NCBI RefSeq assembly: GCF_029968015.1
Contig: NZ_JASCIS010000010.1
Span: forward strand, 147,909 to 211,908
Direction: 5' to 3'
Origin: Streptomyces luteolus
GTDB taxonomy: Bacteria; Actinomycetota; Actinomycetes; Streptomycetales; Streptomycetaceae
DNA: 64,000 bases
The notes under the pieces are model-generated. The model did not search any database, was not told where the DNA came from, and saw only the letters and a program-made list of their open reading frames with translations. Below are positions 52,606 through 64,000 of the stretch, in pieces. The position numbers and the translations under genes were made by a program. Every line of letters begins with the position of its first letter. Within the stretch, counting starts at the first letter, position 1.

Positions 52606-53448
52606 GTGAATGCCACCACGACCGGTACAGGTACCGGTACCCAGATCGAGATCCGGGGCCTGCACAAGGCGTTCGGGGACCTGGAGGTGTTGCGCGGCAT
52701 CGACATCACGGTGGCGCGCGGCGAGGTCGTCTGCGTCATCGGCCCGTCCGGCTCGGGCAAGTCCACGCTCCTGCGCTGCGTCAACCTCCTGGAGGAGCCC
52801 ACGTCGGGGACGGTCTCCGTCGCCGGTACGGAAGTCACCGATCCGGACGTGGACATCGACCGGGTCCGGCGCCGCATCGGGATGGTCTTCCAGTCCTTCA
52901 ACCTGTTCCCGCACCTCACGGTCCTGGAGAACCTGACGCTCGCCCAGCGGCGCGTACTGCGGCGCGGCAAGGCGGAGGCGGGGCGGGTGGCCCGCGCCAA
53001 CCTGGAGCGGGTCGGGCTCGCCGACAAGGCGTCCGCGTACCCGGCGCAGCTCTCCGGCGGGCAGCAGCAGCGCGTCGCCATCGCGCGGGCCCTGTCCATG
53101 GACCCGGAGCTGATGCTCTTCGACGAACCGACGTCCGCGCTCGACCCGGAGCTGGTCGGGGACGTGCTCGCGGTGATGCGGTCCCTCGCGCAGGAGGGCA
53201 TGACGATGCTGGTCGTCACGCACGAGATGAGCTTCGCCCGGGAGGTCGCCGACCGGGTGGTGTTCATGGACGGCGGCGTGATCGTGGAGGAGGGGCCTGC
53301 GGCGCGGGTGGTGGGTGATCCGCAGCATGAGCGGACGCGTACGTTCCTGGCCCGCGTCCTCGATCCGGCGGCGGCGCCCGCCCCGGCGCCGGGCGATGTC
53401 GCGGCGGCGCCCGCCCCGGCACCGGGCGATGTCGGCAAGGACGGCTAG
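52606..53448 (+). CDS. Amino-acid ABC transporter ATP-binding protein
   Basis: This 280-residue protein has Walker [10 protein letters not shown], the signature LSGGQQQR, Walker B LMLFDEP with TSALDPE, and the switch His (VTHEMSFA). It is of the GlnQ/HisP group and powers the two preceding gene products. The C-terminal tail holds a direct repeat ([10 protein letters not shown] twice) coded by a 27-bp duplication near 53370-53435. Confidence 0.94.
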   Translation: MNATTTGTGTGTQIEIRGLHKAFGDLEVLRGIDITVARGEVVCVIGPSGSGKSTLLRCVNLLEEPTSGTVSVAGTEVTDPDVDIDRVRRRIGMVFQSFNLFPHLTVLENLTLAQRRVLRRGKAEAGRVARANLERVGLADKASAYPAQLSGGQQQRVAIARALSMDPELMLFDEPTSALDPELVGDVLAVMRSLAQEGMTMLVVTHEMSFAREVADRVVFMDGGVIVEEGPAARVVGDPQHERTRTFLARVLDPAAAPAPAPGDVAAAPAPAPGDVGKDG

Positions 53449-53551
53449 GCGGTCCGCCCTGTGCCGTCGTACGGGCTGACGATTCAGCCCCTCCGGTGAG
53501 GGGCGGGTCATGGGGACACAACCTGTCCGCAAGCACGGCTAACGTGCGCCC

Positions 53552-54677
53552 ATGACGCCGACGCCGACGCCGCCCACGCTCGACACCCGCTCCCTCAACC
53601 GGGCCACCCTCGCCCGCCAGATGCTCCTGGAGCGGGCGCAGCTGCCCTCCGAAGTGGCCGTCGCGCACCTGCTCGGCCTCCAGGCGCAGAACGTGAAACC
53701 GCCGTACTACGCGCTCGCCGCCCGGCTCAAGGGCTTCGACCCCGACGAACTGTCCACCCTCATGGCGGAACGTGCCGCCGTCCGCACCGTCACGATGCGC
53801 TCCACCATCCACACCCACACCGCCGAGGACGCCCTGACCCTGCGCACCCTCGCCCAGCCCGCCCGCGACCGCGAGCTGCACATGTTCCGCAAGGGCCTCG
53901 TCGGCGTGGACCTCGACCAACTCGCCGTACAGGCACGGGAATTGGTCGAGCAGGAGCCGCGCACCCTCAAGCAGTTGCGTGAGGCGCTCGTCGTGACCTG
54001 GCCGGACGCCGACCCGCAGTCGCTCGGCATCGCCGCGCGCAACACCCTCGCCCTCGTCCAGGTCACACCGCGCGGACTGTGGCGGCGGAGCGGGCAGGTC
54101 GCCCTCACCACCGTCGAGAACTGGCTCGGCCGCGCCACGGGGCCCGCGCCCGCACCCGACGAGGTCGTTCTGCGCTACCTCCGCGCCTTCGGGCCCGCCT
54201 CCGTCAAGGACATGCAGACCTGGGCCGGCGTCACCCGCCTGCGCCCCGTCTTCGAGCGGCTGCGGCCCCGACTGGTCGAGTTCCGGGACGAGCACGGCGT
54301 CGAGCTCTTCGACCTGCCCGACGCGCCGCGTCCCGACCCGGACACCCCGGCCCCGGTGCGGCTGCTGCCCGAGTACGACAACCTGCTTCTCTCGCACGCC
54401 GACCGCAGCCGGGGCGTGCCGCCCGCCTACAAGGGCCGCACCTGGCTGGGCAACCGGAGCTACAGCGTCTTCCTCGCCGACGGGTTCCTCGCGGGCGCCT
54501 GGCGCCTCGACGAACCGGTCGACGGTCCCGCCGTGATCACCGTCGAGCCGTTCGGCACGCTCACGAAGCCGCAGCGCCAGGAGGTCGAGGCGGAGGCGGA
54601 GCGGCTGCTCTCCGGGCCGATGGGGACGGGGGGGAGGGCCGTACGAGGTGCGGTACGGGGAGGTCGTCGGCGCCTGA
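53552..54677 (+). CDS. AlkZ/HTH_42-like DNA glycosylase, frame broken near the 3' end
   Basis: From the ATG at 53552 the protein shows the AlkZ/YcaQ-type winged-helix fold. LLGLQAQNVKPPYYAL carries the QxQ motif used for catalysis in AlkZ. MRSTIHTHTAED and LLPEYDNLLLSHADR are further landmarks. At the G run 54628-54634 the frame goes astray. With one G less it would read GPYEVRYGEVVGA and stop at 54677, the natural end. As given, the frame stays open for 700 more codons and joins the acyl-CoA synthetase. The listed end assumes the correction. Family members remove bulky alkylated bases or crosslinks. Confidence 0.78.
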
Positions 54678-54814
54678 GTCGCCCGTACGACAGGTCAGTC
54701 CGCGCGGCCCGTCGCCGCCACCGTCACGCCGAGACCGATCATCGCGAAGCCGCCCGCGCCGAGCCCCCAGGCCTCCTCAATCTCCCCCAGCTACCGCTGG
54801 GAGGTGCCCCCAGA

Positions 54815-54910
54815 GGGGCTGAAAAATCAGCCCCTCCGGCGTTTGAGGAGCGGGGGTCCGGGGGCGGAGCCCCCGAAGCTCCGCAGGATTTCGGGAAGGG
54901 GCGGGGAGGG
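54815..54910. repeat. Streptomyces-type intergenic GC repeat, copy D
   Basis: It contains TCAGCCCCTCCGGCGTTTGA, the GAGCGGGGGTCCGGGGGCGG block and GGGAAGGGGCGGGGAGGGGA, matching copies A to C in order. A CCCCCAGCTACCGCTGGGAG hairpin, also part of the MITE-like family, stands just before it (54784-54803). Confidence 0.7.
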
Positions 54911-54927
54911 GAGCTGGTCGGGGTCCG

Positions 54928-55075
54928 CTACGGCAGAATCCCCGCCCTGCGTGCCGCCACCACTGCTTCCAGCCGGGTGTGCGCGCCCAACTTCCGCATG
55001 GCGGAGCGGAGACAGCCCTTCACCGTCTCCGGGCGCAGCCCGCACCTCCACCGCTGCCCCGGCGTCAGCCCTCAC
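54928..55075 (-). pseudogene. LuxR-type helix-turn-helix remnant
   Basis: On the minus strand a frame reads LTPGQRW, then LRPETVKGCLRSAMRKLGAH and TRLEAVVAARRAGILP with a TAG stop at 54928. This is the C-terminal half of a LuxR/GerE helix-turn-helix. About twenty residues seem deleted between LTP and LRPETV, and no sensor or receiver domain lies upstream. The remainder of the 572-bp gap (to 55249) holds the GC repeat and a 10-bp tandem repeat. Confidence 0.5.
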
Positions 55076-55090
55076 GCGTGCCTCCCTCGT

Positions 55091-55147
55091 CCGACCTCTC
55101 CCGACCTCTCCCGACCCCTTCCGACCCCTTCCGACCTCTTCCGACCC
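55091..55147. repeat. 10-bp tandem repeat, nearly six copies
   Basis: CCGACCTCTC (later CCGACCCCTT) recurs at 10-bp spacing, about 100 bp upstream of the acyl-CoA synthetase start. The strand is strongly pyrimidine-rich. Confidence 0.75.
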
Positions 55148-55249
55148 GGAAACGATCGGGCCGGGTTCGCCGACACCCCCGTCCGGGGATGGCAGGATCC
55201 GGTCACCACTTCCACGATGTCAGTGACCACCGGACGACAGGAGACAGGC

Positions 55250-56791
<1,542 letters not shown>

Positions 56792-56884
56792 GCCCGCACG
56801 CACGCACGCACGCCCGCCCGCACGCTCGCACGCGAGGGAGGCCGGTCGCACCCGCCCGCGACCGGCCTCCCTACACTCCGCCCC

Positions 56885-57616
56885 ATGAACGCCTCCACCC
56901 CCACCGAAGCCGTCATCCACGACCTGGCCCCCACCGGCGTCCTGCGCGTCGCCGTCAACCTCGGCAACCCCGTACTCGCCCAGGGCACGCCGGAGGCACC
57001 GGCCGGAGTGACGGTCGACATCGCACGGGAGGCCGGCGCCCGGCTCGGCGTCCCGGTCTCCTTCACGTGCTTCGACGCGGCCCGCAAGTCGTACGAGGAG
57101 ATGGCCGCGGGCCGGGCCGACCTGTGCTTCCTGGCGGTCGAGCCGGCCCGCGAGGCCGACGTCGCGTTCACCGCGCCGTACGTCGTGATCGAGGGCGTCT
57201 ACGCGGTGCCCGCCGACTCGCCGCTCACCACCGTCGAGGACGTCGACCGGGAGGGCGTGCGCATCGGCGTGAAGCGGGGCTCGGCGTACGACCTGTATCT
57301 GTCGCGCACGCTGCGCCGTGCTTCCGTCGTACGCGGCGAGGAGGGCGTGGACGTGTTCGTCGCCGAAGGCCTTGAGGTGGGGGCGGGCATCCGGCAGCCG
57401 ATGACGGAGTACGTGGCGGGGCACCCCGAACTCCGGCTGATCGAGGGGCGGTTCATGCAGATTCGGCAGGCGGTGGGTACGGCGCGCAGTCGTGCTCCTG
57501 AGACGGTCGCGTTTCTGCGGGAGCTGGTGGAGGAGTTGAAGGGTTCGGGGTTTGTGGGGGCGGCGTTGGAGCGGTCGGGTCGGCCGGGGGACCTGGTCGC
57601 CCCGGCGGCCCCCTGA
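56885..57616 (+). CDS. Family 3 solute-binding-like protein without signal peptide
   Basis: This 243-residue protein has the SBP_bac_3 fold: GVLRVAVNLGNPVLAQG, AGVTVDIAREAGARLGVPV, YEEMAAGRADLCFLAVEP and IGVKRGSAYDLYLSRTL. It starts MNASTPTEAVIHDLAPTG, with no hydrophobic leader or lipobox. No permease or ATPase is adjacent. It may act in the cytoplasm as a sensor or enzyme of the same fold. Function unknown. Confidence 0.78.
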   Translation: MNASTPTEAVIHDLAPTGVLRVAVNLGNPVLAQGTPEAPAGVTVDIAREAGARLGVPVSFTCFDAARKSYEEMAAGRADLCFLAVEPAREADVAFTAPYVVIEGVYAVPADSPLTTVEDVDREGVRIGVKRGSAYDLYLSRTLRRASVVRGEEGVDVFVAEGLEVGAGIRQPMTEYVAGHPELRLIEGRFMQIRQAVGTARSRAPETVAFLRELVEELKGSGFVGAALERSGRPGDLVAPAAP

Positions 57617-57619
57617 TTT

Positions 57620-57865
57620 CTCCCCTCCCCGCCCCTTCCCGAAAGCTTGCAGCAGCTTCGGGGCTCCGCCCCGGGCCCCGCTTCACGGCCGTCTTTCGGC
57701 TGCGGCGCCGTCGTGGCTGGTCGCGCAGTTCCCCGCGCCCCTAAAAGATGCGCAGTTCCCCGCGCCCCTATCAATCAGCCCCTCCGGCGTTTGAGGAGCG
57801 GGGTCCGGGGCGGAGCCCCGTGGCCGTCCGCAGGACTTTCGGGAAGGGGCGGGGAGGGGAAGAGA
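57620..57865. repeat. Streptomyces-type intergenic GC repeats, copies E and F
   Basis: Two inverted copies (about 57620-57690 and 57770-57865) share the CCCCTCCCCGCCCCTTCCCG and GAGCGGGGTCCGGGGCGGAG blocks. Between them AGTTCCCCGCGCCCCTA is present twice (57729 and 57752). The whole gap between the solute-binding-like gene and the convergent UPF0261 gene consists of this material. Confidence 0.7.
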
Positions 57866-57871
57866 AAGCCC

Positions 57872-59116
57872 TCAGCCCCCGATCGCCGCATGCAACCGCT
57901 CCGCCGCCCCCCTCCCGAACTCCGGATCGTTGAGGTGCGTATCCACCTCGGTCACCTCCACCGCGCTGCCGCGCACCCCCTCCCGCAAGGCCCCGAACAG
58001 CGCCTCGTCCAGGGTGGGTTCGTGGAACGGGCCGCCGGGGCCGCCCAGGGTGGAGAGGCCCCGCAACGGCAGGTGCAGGATGGTGGGCCCCGTGGCCGCG
58101 CGGAGTTTCGCGGCGACCCGGCGGCCGAGCTCGGCGGCCTCCTCGACCGTCGTGCGGACGACGCTGATGGACGGGTTGTGCACCCGCGGCCCCCGGTCGC
58201 GGAACCGCTCGGGCACCGTGTCCATCGGCCCGAACTTGATCATGTCGAGGGCGCCGGGCGCGACCACCTGCGGAAGCCCGGCGCGCCCGGCGGCGGTCAG
58301 CCGGTCGGGGCCCGCGGTGAGGATCCCGCCGAGCGCGTCGTCGGCGATCTCGCAGAGCGTCAGGTCGAGCACCCCGGCGAACAGGCCGCGCCCCGCCAGC
58401 TCCTCCAGGGACCGGCCGCCCGTGCCGGAGGCGTGGAACACCAGGACCTCGTAGCCGAGTTCGGTGAGCCGGGCGCGCGCCGCGTCCACGCCGGGCGTCG
58501 TCACCCCCGCCATGGAGGCGGCGACGAGAGGCCGGTCACCGGCGGTGAACTCCACGGACCGCTCGGCCCGCACGGCCGCCGCGTACCCCTGCGCCATTCC
58601 GGCGGCCGCGTCGGCCGCGTTGGCGAGGACGGGCCGGGACACGCGGTTCACGCCCGCGATGTCGACGATGCTGTAGAGCATGGCGATGTCGGTGCTGCCG
58701 ACGTACGGAGACACGTCCCCGGCCGCCATCGACGACACCATCAACTTCGGTACGCCGAGGGGCAGTTCACGCATCGCCCGGGTCGCGATCGACGTGCCGC
58801 CGCTGCCGCCCACGGCGAGGACGGCGTGCAGCTGCCCGGCCTCGTGCAGTTCGGTCACCACCCGGGCGGCGCCGCGCGCCATCACGGTCACGGCCGCGCC
58901 CCGGTCGCCGTCCCGCGCTAGCCGCGCGACATCGCTCCCGGCGGCCCGCGCCACCACGTCCCGCGGCACATCGGGCTCCACCCGCGGCGGGCCGAGGATC
59001 CCGGCGTCCACGAGCAGCGTCCCGACCCCGCGCTCCCGCAGCCGGTCCCGGACCCATCCGTACTCCTCGCCCTTGGTGTCCAACGTCCCGACCAGCACAA
59101 CTATGGGTATCGGCAT
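57872..59116 (-). CDS. UPF0261 (Tm-1-like ATP-binding domain) family protein
   Basis: The ATG at 59116 (MPIPIVVLVGTLDTKGEEY) gives 414 residues. The family opening GTLDTKG, the glycine-rich GGSGGTSIATRAM, YVGSTDIAMLYSIVDIAG and VFHASGTGGRSLEELA are all present. The plant relative Tm-1 binds ATP and blocks a viral replicase. Bacterial members are linked to catabolic clusters, and their reaction is not settled. It is divergent from an acyl-CoA synthetase gene across 98 bp. Confidence 0.88.
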   Translation of the reverse strand: MPIPIVVLVGTLDTKGEEYGWVRDRLRERGVGTLLVDAGILGPPRVEPDVPRDVVARAAGSDVARLARDGDRGAAVTVMARGAARVVTELHEAGQLHAVLAVGGSGGTSIATRAMRELPLGVPKLMVSSMAAGDVSPYVGSTDIAMLYSIVDIAGVNRVSRPVLANAADAAAGMAQGYAAAVRAERSVEFTAGDRPLVAASMAGVTTPGVDAARARLTELGYEVLVFHASGTGGRSLEELAGRGLFAGVLDLTLCEIADDALGGILTAGPDRLTAAGRAGLPQVVAPGALDMIKFGPMDTVPERFRDRGPRVHNPSISVVRTTVEEAAELGRRVAAKLRAATGPTILHLPLRGLSTLGGPGGPFHEPTLDEALFGALREGVRGSAVEVTEVDTHLNDPEFGRGAAERLHAAIGG

Positions 59117-59214
59117 GAAGATCAGTGTTCGCCGGGCGGGGGCACGGGGCAAGACCGCGACGGGACCCGAACGGGATCTAGCCGTACGCACGGAGCGCGG
59201 GGCATCCTGACGCC

Positions 59215-60825
59215 ATGCTGCCAACCCAGCCCCTCTCGTACGTACACGGCCTCGGCGACACCCCGCTGATCGGCGACACCATCGGACGCAACCTCGACCG
59301 GGCCATCGCCCGGTTCCCGGACCGCGAGGCGCTCGTCGACGTGCCGTCCGGGCGGCGCTGGACGTACGCGGAGTTCGGCGCGGCCGTCGAGGAGGTCGCC
59401 CTCGGACTGCTCGGCCGGGGGGTGGCCAAGGGGGACCGGGTCGGCATCTGGGCGGTGAACTGCCCGGAGTGGGTGCTGATCCAGTACGCCACCGCCCGGA
59501 TCGGCGCGATCATGGTGAACATCAACCCGGCCTATCGCGCCCACGAGTTGGAGTACGTCCTGGGCCAGGCGGGCATCGGCGTGCTCGTCGCCTCCCTCGG
59601 CCACAGGACGAGTGACTACCGCGCCCTGGTCGAGGAGGTCCGCCCGCGCTGCCCCGGCCTGCGCGGCACGTACTACATCGGGGACGAGGACAGCTGGGCC
59701 GCGCTGCTCGCTGCCCCCGCCGGACGTGACCAACTGGCGGCGCGCGAAGCCGAGTTGAGCTGTGACGACCCGGTCAACATCCAGTACACCTCGGGCACCA
59801 CCGGCTTCCCCAAGGGCGCCACCCTCTCGCACCACAACATCCTCAACAACGGCCACCGCGTGGGGGAGTTGATCGGCTACAGCGAGCAGGACCGGATCTG
59901 TCTGCCCGTGCCCTTCTACCACTGCTTCGGCATGGTCATGGGCAACCTCGCGGCCACCGCGCACGGCGCCTGCGTCGTCATCCCCGCCCCGTCCTTCGAA
60001 CCGGCCGCGACGTTGCACGCGGTGCAGCAGGAGCGGTGCACGTCCCTGTACGGCGTGCCGACGATGTTCATCGCGGAGCTGGGCCTGCCCGACTTCGCCT
60101 CGTACGACCTGAGCTCGCTGCGCACCGGGATCATGGCGGGGTCGCCCTGCCCCGTGGAGGTCATGAAGCGGGTCGTCGCCGAGATGCACATGGAGCAGGT
60201 GTCGATCTGCTACGGCATGACGGAGACGTCCCCGGTGTCGCTGCAGACGCGGATGTCGGACGACCTGGAGCGGCGCACCGGCACGGTCGGCAGCGTGCAC
60301 CCGCACCTGGAGGTCAAGGTGGTCGACCCGGCCACGGGGGTCACGGTGCCGCGCGGGGAGCCGGGCGAGCTGTGCACGCGCGGCTACAGCGTGATGCTCG
60401 GCTACTGGGACGAGCCGGAGAAGACCGCCGAGGCCATCGACTCCGGCCGCTGGATGCACACCGGGGACCAGGCGGTGATGCGGGAGGACGGGTACGTCCA
60501 GATCGTCGGCCGCATCAAGGACATGATCATCCGGGGCGGGGAGAACATCTACCCGCGCGAGATCGAGGAGTTCCTGTACGGGCACCCGCTGATCGCCGAC
60601 GTCCAGGTGGTGGGCGTTCCGCATGAGAAGTACGGGGAGGAGGTCCTGGCCTGCGTGATCCTGCGGGACGAGTCGGCCGGGCTGAGCCTGGACGAGCTGC
60701 GCTCGTACTGCCGTGACCGGCTGGCCCACTACAAGATCCCGACGCGGCTCCAGATCGTGGAGGCCTTTCCGATGACGGTGTCGGGGAAGGTGCGGAAGGT
60801 GGAGCTCCGGGAACGGTTCGCGTAG
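59215..60825 (+). CDS. Acyl-CoA synthetase (AMP-forming ligase), second copy
   Basis: This 536-residue protein has the AMP-binding motif [49 protein letters not shown] and the final catalytic Lys in [12 protein letters not shown]. The pattern is close to FadD35/medium-chain acyl-CoA synthetases used in fatty acid breakdown. Its cytoplasmic reaction needs ATP and CoA. The substrate range is unknown. It differs clearly from the copy at 55250 and is not a duplicate. Confidence 0.92.
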   Translation: MLPTQPLSYVHGLGDTPLIGDTIGRNLDRAIARFPDREALVDVPSGRRWTYAEFGAAVEEVALGLLGRGVAKGDRVGIWAVNCPEWVLIQYATARIGAIMVNINPAYRAHELEYVLGQAGIGVLVASLGHRTSDYRALVEEVRPRCPGLRGTYYIGDEDSWAALLAAPAGRDQLAAREAELSCDDPVNIQYTSGTTGFPKGATLSHHNILNNGHRVGELIGYSEQDRICLPVPFYHCFGMVMGNLAATAHGACVVIPAPSFEPAATLHAVQQERCTSLYGVPTMFIAELGLPDFASYDLSSLRTGIMAGSPCPVEVMKRVVAEMHMEQVSICYGMTETSPVSLQTRMSDDLERRTGTVGSVHPHLEVKVVDPATGVTVPRGEPGELCTRGYSVMLGYWDEPEKTAEAIDSGRWMHTGDQAVMREDGYVQIVGRIKDMIIRGGENIYPREIEEFLYGHPLIADVQVVGVPHEKYGEEVLACVILRDESAGLSLDELRSYCRDRLAHYKIPTRLQIVEAFPMTVSGKVRKVELRERFA

Positions 60826-60955
60826 CGGGCCACCCCCAGGGGGCTCCGCCCCCGGCCCCCCGCTCCTCAATCGCCGGAGGGGCTGATTCGGCCGTCGTTC
60901 GGCTGCCCCCGCCGCCGGGGCTGGTCGCGCAGTTCCCCGCGCCCCTCAAAAACCT
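60826..60955. repeat. Streptomyces-type intergenic GC repeat, copy G
   Basis: It has CCCCAGGGGGCTCCGCCCCC, CCCCGCTCCTCAATCGCCGG, AGGGGCTGATTCGGCCGTCG and GCGCAGTTCCCCGCGCCCCT, matching the other copies in inverted sense. It lies between two convergent genes and can form a long hairpin. Confidence 0.7.
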
Positions 60956-61679
60956 AGTCTCCGCCCCCGGTGGTCACCAGCTCGTCCGCAGGACTGTTCA
61001 CCGGCTGCGGCGTGCCCGTGAAGTCGAGGACGAAGAGCGGGACGGCGAGTGTGTCCGCGCGGAAGCGGGCCTCCTCGGTGTACCCGGCGAGCGAGAAGTG
61101 CACGGGCACCACCGACTCGGCGAGCGCCGACAGCCACAGCGTCTCCACGTCCCGCACCGTGGTCCGCCGCGTCGACGGCTCGACCCGCGCGACCAGGCCC
61201 GGCGCGTGCAGGCCGACGGCGGCGCCGTTGTGCGGCTCGACGTGGCGCACGTCCCGGTAGCCGAGCCACTTCAGGTACAGCGCGGCGGCGGTCACCGCGT
61301 CCCGGGCCGTCCGGATGGTCACCGGGTGGAAGGCGGGCCGGGGCGCGGGCGCCGTGGGCGGCAGCGGTATGTGCAGCGGCGGGGCCGCCTGCGGTGCGCC
61401 CTCGCAGGGGCCGGCGGCGACCGAGCGCACGATGACGCGCAGGATCGTCCCGCAGGGGCAGCCGAGCTCCGGGTGCGGCCACTGGTCCTGGCGTCCGCAG
61501 GACAGGCAGCGGACGCTGACCCATTCGTCCGCCCAGGTGCGATGCGTGATGGGTACGGGCGCGGCGCCCCGCACCAGGGGCGCGCGGACCGGCGCCCCGC
61601 AGGCGCACGGGAAGACCGGCGCCGCGTACACATGCTCGCGCCGGCAGGCCGGGCATCGCACCGGCACGCTCTCAGCCAT
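60954..61679 (-). CDS. Zinc-ribbon protein with restriction-endonuclease-like C-domain
   Basis: The protein has 241 residues. Two zinc-binding knots lie in the first 80 (CPACRREH with CACG, and CLSCGRQ with CPCG). A Pro-rich linker follows. The C-terminal domain (about 120-235) reads [17 protein letters not shown], then [40 protein letters not shown] and PLFVLD. That order resembles the Mrr-type nuclease fold, but the expected QxK is not obvious (ARV instead), so activity is doubtful. It stands alone and converges with the acyl-CoA synthetase gene. Function unknown. Confidence 0.68.
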   Translation of the reverse strand: MAESVPVRCPACRREHVYAAPVFPCACGAPVRAPLVRGAAPVPITHRTWADEWVSVRCLSCGRQDQWPHPELGCPCGTILRVIVRSVAAGPCEGAPQAAPPLHIPLPPTAPAPRPAFHPVTIRTARDAVTAAALYLKWLGYRDVRHVEPHNGAAVGLHAPGLVARVEPSTRRTTVRDVETLWLSALAESVVPVHFSLAGYTEEARFRADTLAVPLFVLDFTGTPQPVNSPADELVTTGGGD

Positions 61680-61864
61680 CAGCGCCGCCCCTCGCCATGG
61701 TCGCCCCCTTCGCTGTGACGCCCCGTGTGCCCCGTGTGCCGTGCCGCGCCCCCATCGTCCACCAACAACGCCCTTCTGGGGAGGGAGTTGGCCAGGTTGG
61801 CGGGAGTACGGGCCGAAGCGGGGCGTATGCGGGGTCCTGAGAGGCCCGCGCCGCGATTTGGCCC

Positions 61865-61932
61865 TTGACGACCTCGACCACCTGCTTCTACATTGCTTCC
61901 GTATAGCAGAACATTACTTCCGCATAGTGAAA
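61865..61932 (+). promoter_or_regulatory. Promoter and repeated operator of glyoxylate carboligase
   Basis: TTGACG (61865-61870) and TACATT (61889-61894), 18 bp apart, form a good housekeeping-type promoter. Just downstream, TTCCGTATAGCAGAA (61897-61911) and TTCCGCATAGTGAAA (61918-61932) are near-direct repeats with TTC..GAA symmetry. They sit where a repressor would block transcription start. An IclR-type regulator of allantoin/glyoxylate metabolism is a reasonable guess. Confidence 0.6.
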
Positions 61933-61995
61933 ACCACCGGGAACGGCCAGGTGGTGGCGGTGGAAGTGCCCGACAGGTCGACGCAGGAGTACTCG

Positions 61996-63792
<1,797 letters not shown>

Positions 63793-63827
63793 TGGCTTGT
63801 CAAAGGCCGTAGTCCCGGCCTGACTTG

Positions 63828-63864
63828 AAGGGGCGGTCCACCCGTGGGGGGTGGACCGCCCCTT
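63828..63864 (+). terminator. Rho-independent-like terminator after gcl
   Basis: AAGGGGCGGTCCACCC and GGGTGGACCGCCCCTT form a nearly perfect 16-bp stem with a short G-rich loop, 35 bp after the gcl stop. There is no T-run, as is common in Streptomyces. Confidence 0.85.
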
Positions 63865-63866
63865 CG

Positions 63867-64000
63867 GCGTGCCCGGCGTGCCCGGCGTGCCCGGCGGGGG
63901 GGGGGGGGGGGGGGGCGCGGGGGGCGCGCGCGGGGGGGGGGGGGGGGGGGGGCCCCCCGCCCCGGGGGGGGGGGGGGGGGGGCGGGGGCGGGGGGGGGGG
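63867..64000. other. Low-complexity poly-G end of the window
   Basis: After three GTGCCCGGC units the sequence turns into long G runs with a few C islands, up to base 64000. No gene or plausible repeat structure is present. This looks like a contig end or base-calling artefact rather than biology. Confidence 0.75.

Noticed and set aside
63897..64000. Telomere or origin-like structure at the window end
   Set aside because: Plain G runs lack the palindromes of Streptomyces telomeres and have no DnaA boxes; they look like sequence artefact.

Overview
The window looks like chromosomal DNA of a Streptomyces-type actinomycete. GC content is very high, third codon positions are almost all G or C, TGATG, ATGA and GTGA start/stop overlaps are frequent, and the families present (SpoIIE-like ATPases, an XRE/DUF397 pair, DUF2637, ROK and PucR regulators, an IdeR/DmdR-type iron box) are typical of that genus. 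No rRNA or tRNA gene, CRISPR array, phage or intact transposase was found. All calls come from reading the sequence and translations; no database search was run.

Layout. 1-6.5 kb: methyltransferase tail, a Moco oxidoreductase with a membrane partner, a multi-pass membrane protein, a SulP anion transporter and a D,D-carboxypeptidase. 6.7-17.8 kb: a divergent carbohydrate-utilisation cluster. One arm has two glycoside hydrolases, a TIM-barrel epimerase-like enzyme and an MDR dehydrogenase. The other has a sugar-binding lipoprotein, two permeases, a ROK regulator and a Gfo/Idh/MocA oxidoreductase. A palindromic operator lies between the arms and no ATPase is encoded. 17.8-24 kb: an ornithine cyclodeaminase remnant, a 23-codon ORF, rsgA, a histidine-rich repeat lipoprotein, an Ada-AlkA fusion with ogt, a DUF456 protein and a TrmB/LuxR-like regulator. 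24-35.4 kb: a PP2C-like protein, poxB, an RsbW-like ATPase, a DUF2637 protein, an MFS exporter, an iron-regulated FhuF-like protein, a GntR regulator, an SDR and a TPR-like protein. 35.8-44.8 kb: purine catabolism (pucR, three xanthine dehydrogenase subunits, a purine permease, the XdhC chaperone). 44.9-53.4 kb: DoxX/LysR, a universal stress protein, an EamA exporter, a WhiJ-like XRE/DUF397/ATPase locus, a peptidoglycan-binding protein and a complete amino-acid ABC transporter. 53.5-63.8 kb: an AlkZ-like glycosylase, two acyl-CoA synthetases, a signal-less solute-binding-like protein, a UPF0261 protein, a zinc-ribbon protein and glyoxylate carboligase with its promoter. The last ~100 bases are poly-G of doubtful quality.

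Main points. (i) A ~200-bp element with terminal inverted repeats sits between duplicated CTAG tetramers inside a glycoside hydrolase gene. Removing it restores a tidy C-terminus and the same ATGA coupling, so it is a MITE-like insertion that kept the frame. Related copies abut other CTAG sites that contain TAG stop codons. (ii) The sugar cluster pairs unusual hydrolases with two oxidoreductases and an epimerase-like enzyme, and its substrate is unknown. (iii) The AlkA domain of the Ada fusion lacks the segment that carries the catalytic Asp. (iv) Two genes have single-base frame breaks in G runs; with the poly-G end this raises the question of sequencing error. (v) Many short tandem repeats lie next to gene starts and ends.
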